Source: Nautilus pompilius (Eukaryota > Mollusca > Cephalopoda > Nautilida > Nautilidae). From it: a stretch of DNA of 64,000 nucleotides. Positions within the stretch are counted from its first letter, which is position 1; every line of letters begins with the position of its first letter. The notes under the pieces are model-generated. The model had not been told where the DNA came from and made no database searches. It saw only the letters and a program-made list of their open reading frames with translations. The DNA is taken from the NCBI GenBank assembly GCA_018389105.1, contig JACATO010000059.1, positions 620,001 through 684,000 on the forward strand. The letters are read 5' to 3'. Shown here one piece after another: positions 49,401 to 60,300 of this stretch. Position numbers and translations under genes: made by a program.

Positions 49401-51105
49401 GCACGACGATTCTGCGCTTGGTGCAGTGTAGCTAATCCAGTCTTTTTCCGGGTACCACCCACGGGAGCCAGTGCTACCCTGGTAACGAAGCAAAGGGGTC
49501 TGCTTACCGATTGCCCCAGCCTGTCGTCTCTACAGAAAGGGGTCTGCTTACCGACTGCCCCAGCCTGTCGTCTATACAGAAAGGGGTCTGCTTACCGATT
49601 GCCCCAGCCTGTCGTCTCTTCAGAAAGGGGTCTGCTTACCGACTGCCCCAGCCTGTCGTCTATACAGAAAGGGATCTGCTTACCGATTGCCCCAGCCTGT
49701 CGTCTCTTCAGAAAGGGGTCTGCTTACCGACTGCCCCAGCCTGTCGTCTCTTCAGAAAGGGGTCTGCTTACCGACTGTCCCAGCCTGTCGTCTCTTCAGA
49801 AAGGGGTCTGCTTACCGACTGCCCCAGCCTGTCGTCTCTTCAGAAAGGGGTCTGCTTACCGACTGCCCCAGCCTGTCGTCTCTTCAGAAAGGGGTCTGCT
49901 TACCGACTGCCCCAGCCTGTCGTCTCTTCAGAAAGGGGTCTGCTTACCGACTGTCCCAGCCTGTCGTCTCTTCAGAAAGGGGTCTGCTTACCGACTGCCC
50001 CAGCCTGTCGTCTCTTCAGAAAGGGGTCTGCTTACCGACTGTCCCAGCCTGTCGTCTCTACAGGGGTCTGCTTACCGACTGCCCCAGCCTGTCGTCTATA
50101 CAGAAAGGGGTCTGCTTACCGACTGCCCCAGCCTGTCGTCTATACAGAAAGGGGTCTGCTTACCGATTGCCCCAGCCTGTCGTCTCTTCAGAAAGGGGTC
50201 TGCTTACCGACTGCCCCAGCCTGTCGTCTATACAGAAAGGGATCTGCTTACCGATTGCCCCAGCCTGTCGTCTCTTCAGAAAGGGGTCTGCTTACCGACT
50301 GCCCCAGCCTGTCGTCTCTTCAGAAAGGGGTCTGCTTACCGACTGCCCCAGCCTGTCGTCTCTTCAGAAAGGGGTCTGCTTACCGACTGCCCCAGCCTGT
50401 CGTCTCTTCAGAAAGGGGTCTGCTTACCGACTGCCCCAGCCTGTCGTCTCTTCAGAAAGGGGTCTGCTTACCGACTGCCCCAGCCTGTCGTCTCTTCAGA
50501 AAGGGGTCTGCTTACCGACTGCCCCAGCCTGTCGTCTCTTCAGAAAGGGGTCTGCTTACCGACTGCCCCAGCCTGTCGTCTCTTCAGAAAGGGGTCTGCT
50601 TACCGACTGTCCCAGCCTGTCGTCTCTACAGGGGTCTGCTTACCGACTGCCCCAGCCTGTCGTCTATACAGAAAGGGGTCTGCTTACCGATTGCCCCAGC
50701 CTGTCGTCTCTTCAGAAAGGGGTCTGCTTACCGACTGCCCCAGCCTGTCGTCTCTTCAGAAAGGGGTCTGCTTACCGACTGTCCCAGCCTGTCGTCTCTT
50801 CAGAAAGGGGTCTGCTTACCGACTGCCCCAGCCTGTCGTCTCTCAGAAAGGGGTCTGCTTACCGACTGCCCCAGCCTGTCGTCTATACAGAAAGGGGTCT
50901 GCTTACCGATTGCCCCAGCCTGTCGTCTCTTCAGAAAGGGGTCTGCTTACCGATTGCCCCAGCCTGTCGTCTCTACAGAAAGGGGTCTGCTTACCGACTG
51001 CCCCAGCCTGTCGTCTCTTCACTTACCTTCAAGAAGCATGACATACTGTTGTTTATTCTCACTGCCCCCATCTACATCACATCTCCTCGGGTAACGCAGC
51101 GACAT
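37499..51105 (-). CDS. RNASEH2B: Ribonuclease H2 subunit B (11 coding exons)
   Basis: Minus-strand exons in order: 51027-51105, 48448-48519, 46949-47056, 46350-46423, 46028-46142, 45683-45747, 40087-40189, 39859-39940, 39554-39620, 38066-38143, 37499-37591. All phases match; 936 bp gives 311 residues, against about 312 in human. Family landmarks include the SIYLFS and FKEEFCSWLIGETVQQ region, SPVDPIFLALPYLIKMEK, YRFSKEKSLSWLKTK, EYLPVVLSSDL and a C-terminal tail TPAQKKLKNK. MKTISSYF at residues 298-305 is a PIP-box-like PCNA-binding motif, as at the human C-terminus. Subunit B pairs with subunit C in the non-catalytic part of RNase H2, which removes RNA:DNA hybrids and embedded ribonucleotides in the nucleus. 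The gene starts 196 bp from RPP38 on the opposite strand. Intron 1 carries a 44-bp minisatellite right after the exon 1 donor, and the largest intron (40190-45682) holds a dead mariner. Confidence 0.95.
38290..38700 (+). mobile_element. LINE reverse-transcriptase remnant
   Basis: Plus-strand reading shows ACLDFNKDFDKVSH at about 38304-38347, and in another frame GVPHGLGLSPLTFIV at about 38412-38456. These match two adjacent conserved blocks of non-LTR retrotransposon reverse transcriptase. The catalytic YADD-type block is not recognisable. The fragment is antisense within a RNASEH2B intron and is the only retroelement trace I can see in the window. Confidence 0.6.
38896..39486 (-). mobile_element. 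Tigger-type MITE, copy 2
   Basis: Inverted ends CAGTTGTCCCCC (left) and CAGTCGACCCCG (read inward from the right) are flanked by TA. It is a relative of the element at 28610-29176 in the reverse window orientation, 591 bp, with no coding capacity. Since RNASEH2B is on the minus strand, both copies have the same sense relative to their host gene. Confidence 0.88.
40190..43969 (-). other. RNASEH2B intron 6, part without recognised elements
   Basis: Intronic. Sequence at about 41.1-42.4 kb has a more balanced base composition and short open frames (for example 41561-41809 and 42073-42372, plus), but I recognise no domain, transposon end or RNA. It could contain old, unrecognisable repeat sequence. 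Confidence 0.5.
43970..45132 (+). mobile_element. Mariner element with deleted catalytic segments
   Basis: A mariner transposase relic runs from the ATG at 44109. It has the N-terminal HTH pair (including IKEWYNRLKDGRTS and HEIGDEAGISKDSAHAIL), then after a gap and frame change MLTIFFDYRVVVHHEYAPEE, WQLHHDNAPAHS with the second catalytic aspartate, and finally APYSPDMAPSDFCLFPKMKM. The region with the first catalytic aspartate after NRDHEF is missing, as is a stretch after NAPAHS. The right end shows a mariner-type terminus (AAGTCTGTCGAAAAAGTATC read inward) followed by a TA repeat. The matching left terminus is not recognisable, so the left boundary is approximate. It sits antisense in RNASEH2B intron 6. 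Confidence 0.85.
47405..47433. repeat. (AAT)n microsatellite
   Basis: Trinucleotide run in RNASEH2B intron 2. Confidence 0.8.
49495..51020. repeat. 44-bp minisatellite, about 35 units, in RNASEH2B intron 1
   Basis: The unit starts GGGGTCTGCTTACCGACTGC and ends in TCAGAAA. Most units are 44 bp; two are 40 bp (junctions at about 50061 and 50629) and one is 43 bp (near 50843). Variable positions are GACTG/GATTG, GCCCC/GTCCC, GGGG/GGGA and CTCTT/CTATA/CTCTA. The last unit stops 6 bp before the RNASEH2B exon 1 boundary (donor at 51021-51026 on the minus strand). The unit is stop-free in all three plus-strand frames, which produces three overlapping open frames of 480-527 codons. These are by-products of the repeat. 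On the minus strand every unit includes TCG followed by GTAAGC, a 5' splice-site consensus. Confidence 0.97.
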
Positions 51106-51301
51106 CACACCGCGGGAAAGTCGGATTCAATCAAACGAAGTCAGGACAACAATCGAAACTCAGATACCTGCAACAAAAACCAAACAAAGATACAAGTTTT
51201 TTATAAAATTAGATAATAATTGTTTTGAAGAGTAAATTAAATTGTCCTTGTTACTGTTTTCCGAAACTAATTCGGTTAGTTTACTTAATTCTGGAGGCGT
51301 A
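51106..51301. promoter_or_regulatory. Bidirectional promoter of RNASEH2B and RPP38
   Basis: Only 196 bp separate the divergent start codons, so both transcription starts and 5' UTRs must lie here or very near. A TATAAAA occurs at 51202-51208 on the plus strand. The RNASEH2B side is CpG-containing and the RPP38 side is AT-rich. Close head-to-head spacing usually means shared control. Confidence 0.7.
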
Positions 51302-54300
51302 ATGGCGTCGTGCCTGACTCCGGAGGAAATGAGCTCTTCTTTGAGACGAAAAGCTTCGAAACAGAAGAGAAAAATTGCGAAAAACGTCCTTCACATCCCT
51401 TACAAGTTTCTATGGTATGTCACACTTGGTTCGTATCCACAAGTAGCTAATCTATTAAATCTTAGACGAGGATACTATACTACTACTACTACTACAATAA
51501 TAAACTACACTACGACTACAATAATAATAATAAGATAATAATAATACTAATAATAATAAGTAATAATAATACGACTACAATATACTACTACTACTACAAG
51601 ACTACTACTACTACTATACTACTACTACAATACTACTACGACACTAACTACTACTACATATACGACTACTACTACTACTACAATAATGAATACTAAAATA
51701 ATACGATACAATACTACTACTACTACTACGACAATACTACTACATACTATACTATACTACTATACTCTACTACTACATACTATACTACATACTACTACAA
51801 TACTACTACTACTACTACTACACTAATACTAATAATACTATACAACAACAACTGGATACTCCCTACTGTTACTACGGGACGTTTCCACTACTACGTAGTT
51901 TGGGGACCTGTACACTTAGTCCATAGCATGGTAACTACTAGTCCGAAGATACCACCTGGATACTACTCTAATAACTACACAACAGGACCCTGGAAACTAC
52001 ACCCTACTCGACTCGACTATGTTAGACAGAGCCTGCCGGTTAGCCACTAGGATAGTTTGTCCACTAGCACTTAAGTCCACTCCTAATACTGTCTCGAAGA
52101 TACTTACTACCTAGTGACTCAGCAGTGACACAACATATCGACGCTTGCTGGACTGGCACCGAGACTGAGACGAAAACGAAACTAACCTAAACGACGAAAT
52201 AAACGACAGTAACCCCCCCAACAAACAAAAGACTACCCCCCCAACAAACAAATAGACTAAATGAAATACGATCTTCACAGAAACCAGTCGAAAATCAAAT
52301 GAAACCCATACCAGATATAGAACCGAGATGAACCCGAATAATTATAAACCAAATCAGATGAAACTCAGACCGAAACAAATGGAAATCAAATAAAACTAAT
52401 GCTGGGTATTGGACCGGTCCAAAAAACACGATTGAAGACTACAAGGAAAGCATACAGCCAAACTGATCAGAACTAAAGAAGACCATATATAACCAATTAG
52501 TCAACTTTATTGTCTTTTCAAGGACTGATAGGTGAAGTTTAGTATAGAATCAGTTTTATTTTTACAGCCCAACATGGTTTACAGTGATGTAATTTCATAA
52601 TTCAAATGAATTGCTTCAGTTGATGTAGCTTTAACATTATTTAAACACTTACAGATGAAACCATTTGTTAATGTTATGAGATGCTTGGTTGATGCTAGGA
52701 CCATTATATTAAAATCCAGAATCAAATGAAACCAAATTAGTAAACATTTTAAATATGGTTGGAAGATTAAAAAAAAAAAAAAGTAGCTTGCTATTTACTT
52801 GGAAGCATTGAATCTTCCCCATTCACTGATGAGGGTATTTTTATCTTGCTTACCAATTCTGCATACTTGCATATACATGAAAATTTTGCTTTTTGTTTCT
52901 CAGGCCTCAAATATCCAAAGATGAACAAACAGAGATCATTGCTAGCCTGAAAAAGTGAGTGGTAATAATACTATTATTTTTTTAAAAATTTTATGGATTT
53001 CATTCGCAGTACTGGAGTAGAGTGCTAATTTGAAGGTTATAATCTTTTTTTTGTTTTCAAGAAACAGAAATGTAACTTAGATACATATGAGCTCCTATTG
53101 TACACTGTTTCTCTGCATGAACTTTTGATACTTTATTTGGAATTTTTTTCTATTTCATGCTTAAGAGACTCCTTTATATTATCATTTAATATGAATTATG
53201 ACTATTATCTTTTAAAACTTCAATATCTGAACGAGATTAAGCATTACAAATTGTTTAAAATAGTGTGGAAATGCCTACTCAGATCACTCCTGTTAAAAGC
53301 AGAAAGAAAATCAGAAAATCATTGCTACTTGATACGTGACAAACAAATAAAATGCACTAATAAAAACCTTGATAAACTACTCAAATCTTCTTTATTTTGT
53401 AAAAATTTAAATCTTATTTTTATTTTGCTTTATTCATTTATGTATTGAATGAAGAACACACACAGATTTTTAGTTTCTTCTGTGTGTACATAAATGAAAT
53501 AAACAAATGAACAGTTATAAAATATACTTACTGTACAAGAGTCTGATGTGTTTTTGTTTCTGTTTGCCAGAGTGTTTAAAGATTTAGGTCTTGGGCGGCT
53601 AAAGCAGTCACAAAGAGAGAGCCAGGAGACAGGAAGTGCAGAAAAATCTAAAGAAAGTGAAGAAATGAAAAACATAAGGTTATACTTCATTTCTAAATAT
53701 TTTATCTAGTTTTATACTCTGATAAAATAATATTCAGATATTTATTACCTGGTTATTGCATTTACTGAATAATGAAATATAACAGGCAATTAACTTGAGC
53801 AATATCTTAGATATTGATGCTAAGAAGAGATGTATTTTCATTTTTTTCCTTTTTTTAAATGAAATCTGACAACTTTTTAGATTTGCAAGCAATGTGTAAT
53901 TTTGCTTTATTCTTGGCAGTCTCTTAAACTCATTCAGTAGATTTCTACAAATACATATGAATACATCATCTATTTAAAATGTTGTTATTAATATCTTGTT
54001 TTATTTTCTTTTCTAGATCTCAGGTTGTTATTGGAACAAATGCTGTTACCAGATCTCTGGAAAAAGACAGTCTACAATTGGTTCTCATATGTCGATCTGC
54101 TGCACCATATTCCTTAACCAAATATCTCATTGGTCTATCTGCTATTAGGAGTTGTCCTGCTGGCTGTCTCTCTGACCTCAGTCAAACCATCACAGAACTG
54201 TTCAACATCCATTCAGCCATGGCTATAGGATTCAAAGTAAGTTTTACAGTTTTTAAAGTAAACATTTTCAGAATTTTAATTACCACTAGAATGTTTGTTT

Positions 54301-57300
54301 ATACATTTATACAATATGTGGATATGTTATGAATACTTTGCTGTAGTATGCATTATAACCAAACCAAGTTCATGCCATCAGTTTAATTGCTAGAATTGAT
54401 AACAGTATAGTGAAGATTCTATACATACAGATGAATGATATTCAATATACTATGTACCAGGGGACTTGTTTTTTTCAACACTAAAAGAGTTGTGTTACAG
54501 TCTGTAACAGAGATTTTTTGGAAGTTTCCATATTAGCTAATTTCTTTAGGACTGTCATAACACACAGTCTGTTCATTCTGCTGACTGGGTAAACAAAACT
54601 AGCAGTCCCTTAAGTCAGTGATTCTCAAATTGTGGGTTTCCGCCCCCCACCCAAGCATCTTAGAGGGGAGGGGGTCACAAAATTAAAAAAAAAAAATGTC
54701 TCACACATGATAGTCAAGCTCAGGTCAAGAGGGTTCGTTGGGCAAGAATTCTGACAGAGACTTTTGTGAGCCTTAATGTTCAAATGAAAACAGATTTTTC
54801 CTTACATTTATATTCTTGTGTCTGAAATACACATTGCAACATATCTACATATAAGCATACAGCCAATAACAATGGTAATTGGTTTAAGCCAGTGGTTCTC
54901 AAACTGTGGGTCACAACCCCTGGGGGTTACATGCATCTTAGAGAGTGGGGGGGTCACAAAATTTTTTTTAAATATTGTCTCCGGCATGATAGTCGAGCTT
55001 GGACTTCTGAGCTTATGAATCGGTTTTCCACCGGCTTCCTTTTCCTAGCAGAGGCACAAGAGTTCTATAAACCGCCAACAATACTGTATTCTTTACATTA
55101 TTATTTATGTTACTGAACGTTATTTTGAAATGAACTTTTAATATATTCGCATCTGCCGATTCTGCTGCATCTCGCGCCACCAGTGACGTTGGAAAGTGAA
55201 ATTATTGTGAGAGAAATAAACTGAAAGTAACACATTCATATTTCTTGGTCTATATTTCATATATTTCAAAGAAAATCTGAAACAACAACAACTAATTATT
55301 ATTAAACAAACATGTTTGGAAAAGATGGTAAAGATATTCTATTATTAAACAACACGAGTTTCTGATACACGTTTGGAAGCTGGAGGCAGTGGAAAATTCC
55401 AAGGACAATTTGTGCACAACATGCATGGAGCTCATGAGGACTTAATAAATTCATATCTGGTCGAATTCTGTGGAGGATCCAAGCCACATCCTGAACTCAG
55501 CACTATCCAATAAACTGGTGAATAGAAAACGGGGATATAACTTCCAGCTTCCAAACATATGCAGCGGAAACTCGTGTTGTTTAATAATAAAATATCTTTA
55601 CCAACTTTACCAGAAATATGCATATGTTACTTTCAGTTTATTTCTCTCAAGTTTTTTATTAATTTCACTTTCGTCCCAGTCATCAGCCAAATGATTACTA
55701 AATATGGTAATCGTTCAGCTAAATTTATCCATTAAAATCCATTGTTGTGTCAGAAATGTTGATAAAGTTTTGTAATTTGCTTTGATGTAAGCATAATGTA
55801 TGTTGTGGATTAGGCTTTTAATGCAATTTAAATGGACAACTGACACCTATTGATCATGTGACAAACCATTATTGGATATTGGCAGTCGATTGACGCTGAA
55901 CTCCGATAGTCGGGTTTGACTTCTCTCAGAAATATTCGTGTGTCTTTGCCGTCTCTGCCAGTGTGGTGTGTAGTACTACATCTGTAATTTTTAGAATGTG
56001 CGTAGAAACGTGCGTATTAGTAAAGTTCAGTATTTTTATCTGTTATTTTTAATTTTGACCTTTCAAAATGGAAAAGTTTTTCTTGGGTATTAACAGAAAA
56101 GCTAAAGATGGCCAATCTACCAGTAGTGCTGATAAAAGCCAGCCTAAGTCAAGAAAGTATGATGAAAGTTATATATCTTTTGGCTTCACAACTGTTTTCG
56201 TTACTGGAGAAGAATGGCCTGGGTGTGCTATTTGTCATAAAATGCTGTCTGCTGAGAGTATGAGGCCAAGCAAACTAAAACGACACCTGGAAACAAGTAA
56301 TGCAGACTTAGCTAACAAACCTCGAGATTTTTTCATTCAAAGAAGAGATGAAATGAAGCAACAAAACGTGAGTCAGGTTAAATATATAGGTGTCCCTTTG
56401 AAATCATTTTTCGCTTCTTATCAAGTTGCATACAGAATTGCCCAGTGCAAAAAGCCTCACACAGTTGAAGAAAATTTAATTCTTCCAGCAGCAATTGATA
56501 TGGTTACAACTATTGGGGAAGTCTAGTGCCAAAAGCTTAAATATCCCTTTGTCTAATGACACTGTTTCCTGCCAAATTGCAGATATAGCAAAGGATCTAA
56601 ATGAGCAACTAATTGAAAAGATAATAAACCATTTGCCATTCAGATAGATGAGGCCACAGATAGCGCTAAGGATGTTCATTTAATAACGTACACTAGATTC
56701 GTTGATGAGGGCAAAATAAATGAGGATTTATTCTTTTGTAAAGAAATTATGAGGACAAATAAAACTGAGGATCTTTTCGGTATTATTGATAGCTATATTA
56801 ATGCGAATCTCTTAGAGTGGTCAAACTGCATGGGGATATGCACTGATGGAGCGCGCTCTACGTCAGGCTGTCACAGAGGACTTCGGGCTTTAATACGCTG
56901 AAAATCTAGTGTTTGGACACTGTGATTCATAGGCAAGCTGCTCCATTGAAAGATTTGATCCCAGCATTGGAGAAGGTTCTATAAACAACAATAAATGTTG
57001 TGAACTATTTAAAAGCCAGGTGTGTAAAGGCTAGGATGTTTGCAAGGTTTTATGAAGAGATGGGTGCTGAACACACCTTGTGAGTCAAGATAGCTGTCTT
57101 GGAGAAATGTTTTGACATGTGTTTTTGAACTGAGAAATGAACTTTACCAGGATTTAAGAGGAAAGGCATAGTTGTGCCCACATGTTTATTGACTGTGGTT
57201 TCAATATGGGGTTAGTATATTTAAGTAATGTATTTCATAAGCTGAACGCACTTAATACTTTACTGCAAGGTGGTGATAACAATATTCTTCAACTCAATGA

Positions 57301-60300
57301 CAAATTAAAATTGTTTAATTAGGAAAGTTGAACTCTGCCAGAGTAAAATGGAAAATGCAAATTTAGACATATTTCCTACTTTAAAACAATTTATTGGGAG
57401 CAGTAATACACGAATTAGTGAAGATGTGAAAATTTGTATTTTAAGTCACCTTTCCTCTCTAAAAGTTCACTTCCAGAACTATTTCCCAGATGCGGAAATA
57501 GAAACATTTGATGGATAAGGAACCCGTTCGATGCTAAACTGATAGCTGGTATACTCACTACTACCGAGGAGGAGCAATTCATTGATGTCTCTGCTGACAC
57601 TTTGAAAATAAAATTCCTGACAATGTCTCTCTCTAAATTTTGGATCAGTGTGCAAAATGAGTACAAAGAATTAAGCGAGGAGGCTATGAATATACAGATT
57701 CCGTTTGCAACATCCTATTTGTGCGAGTCAAGGTCTTCTGCAGTTGCTGCAATAAAAAGCAAATACTGATCAAAAATAAATGTGGAACGAGAAATGAGGG
57801 TGGCTGTCTTGAAAATAACACCCAGATTTTAGGAATTATGAAAAAGTGAACAAGCTCGTCCTTCCCATTAGAAAGTTAGTGGTATGTTCAGACATGCCAT
57901 TTTTCCAGACTGAGGAGAGATTTGTTGAAAAAATATTCTGGACTTATGGTAGAGAACAGCTTAATAAGGCTTAAAAAGCCTTTGTAAATAAATCTGATTT
58001 CAGTTTGTTTTCTATGTTGTTATCACAACAACAAAGAAACACATTGAATGCATGCAGTTTGCCAGTATGTTCATGAAACGTAATCGAATTAGTCAAAAAA
58101 ATATTCTTTTTAACCACTGCTCCTGTCTGTATATCTGTTTCTTGCCAAACCCTGACCCCGATAAAATCATCAGTTCTATTCACGGAGATGGGGTCACAAA
58201 ATTTCATTTATTGTTTTAGGGGGTCGCCGTATTGCACAGTTAGAGAACCCCTGGTTTAAATAATCATCCTGACCTTTGTTACTGTCAAAATCTTTGGTTC
58301 ATAACATTTAAATCTGTTTTCCCTGACTAAATATGCAGGTAGAGACTGACCATATAATCGATTTTTGTAATGGCCTCTGCCTTCTCACAACTAATATAAC
58401 GTAGCATATAATACTATTTAATAATAAATCAAAAGCCTGAAGTGCAGTCTGCTGTGCTCATGAAGAATCTTCCATCATTGTAATGAGGTATACTTCATAA
58501 AATGACTAAACAAACACTGAATGTTTCAGAAAACAAAACAATTTAAAAAAAAAATGTCAACTAAAATTTTTGTTTGCATGCACTCATCAGTAAATAATGC
58601 TAACTAACAGTAATTTTACACTTCTCCAATTAGAAAACTGGAGTCTGCAGTTACAGAGAGTAAGGATTCGTCACCAAACTTATATCCACATTTCATGTCT
58701 TTGAAATTCTAGTGAACAGCTTTCTGCTGTTTTTTCTACTATGAGAGAGATTTTTACTGCTCTTCATGAGACTGATGCATGCATGTACATACAGTGGTGG
58801 ACAAAAGTTTAAGGATGATGGCAAAACAAACAAATCGACTTGTAAAATATGTAAAAATAAACATTTGACCGCGGGCTTTCTCGTTCTTTTGATTGACCTA
58901 TGCATTAACATGATTGGTAGTAAATTTTGTGCATATGCTCACTTTTTCTTACATGATGATAAAATTAACACCAGCATCAACTGTTTATTTGTGATTTTTG
59001 GAAAAGCAATGGAATATAGCAAACTAATACAAAACCTTTTTAGCATTCTACATTGGTAAAGAACCCAGTTTAAGTCCAAAGAAATGTGCTTGAATCATGG
59101 AGTTGTGCAAGAAGAACTCTCATATTTCAAGATTGAAGTGGGTAGGGCACAGTAAAAGGGCTTGTTATTTAGCCTGGAAGCTGTACAAACAAATGGGTGG
59201 CTACACTGAGCACCATAGAAGTGGCAGATCCAAAAAAAATTGATGCTTGTTGACATTTCAACCCTTTCCCAGGAAATGCAATAAATGTTCAGACAATTTC
59301 CCAGATGGCTGCACAAAGTGCCCTATCTGATTAAAATTATTTTAAAATATTAAGTCATGGAATGACTCAAATAGCACAAATGACTTAGCGCACAGTTCAG
59401 TATTCCAAATGAAAAGGAAACGTCTAGAAAACAAAAGGAAAAATTTAACATATGGTGCAGAAATTAGAGTAAAATCACTCGACTGTTGCCACAGAGTGCC
59501 AATACAAATTCATTTTCTTGAATCTTCTCACTGCTATTACTTTGTCAGCCTCCCTCTGGGTCTAGTAGTTAGATTCCTCAGCTATATGGTGGGAAGAATT
59601 TCTCTGGTATAGCCCATAGAAGAAATGGCCTCATGTCATCAGAGACATCGATTTTCAGGTTGAGTGACCGAGAAGAAAACACCAGCACATAATTTGCCAA
59701 GGATGACCAACTTCTACAACCTTGCTCTTACTCTCCAGATCCAACATCTGTCCTTCATTATTTGACTAACTAAATGATGAGAGATCTATAGTGTTGACAG
59801 AAGTGGTCATTAAATGATTCGTCAATACCCGACTCTTTTTGGCAGACTTAAACAGAAAAGGATTAAGGGATTTAGAGGATCTACCAATCTCCACAAGAAC
59901 TGTCTAAAGATAGCTTTGTGACCTTGAAGTGAAGGGAAGTATTACCAGGGAAACCTTTTTTTTTTTCACTTGAAAAATTGAAAGGCTAGACTTCATTTTG
60001 CAAGGACCATTTCCATTTGACCCCAGAAATGCGGACCAGATTGCTCTGATCCATTAAATCACTGATGGTTGGACTTGGACTTGTGTGGCAAAAATTTGGT
60101 GAAGCATTCCATTTGAAATGCCCCAAATCAACAATCAAAGGTAGGGGTATGTTCATTATGGTATGGAGCTATTACTTCCAAAAAGGAACAGGCATATTCT
60201 TCATATCCAGGAAATAATTGATTGGTTTGTTTACCTGGACATTTTGACCAATATACTAGGACCATATTCTGAGGATTGCCTCCCTCTTAACTAAATTTTC

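Noticed and set aside
49495..51020. CRISPR-like array
   Set aside because: Units are contiguous with no spacers, and the genome is eukaryotic; it is a minisatellite.
49511..51216. Three overlapping plus-strand frames of 480-527 codons as a repetitive protein gene
   Set aside because: They are produced by a stop-free 44-bp tandem repeat read in three frames, antisense to intron 1 of RNASEH2B, with no promoter, domain or family similarity.
56068..56526. 152-codon BED-finger frame as a domesticated ZBED gene
   Set aside because: It stops early while the rest of the hAT transposase continues downstream in other frames between intact element ends, so it is a transposon relic.
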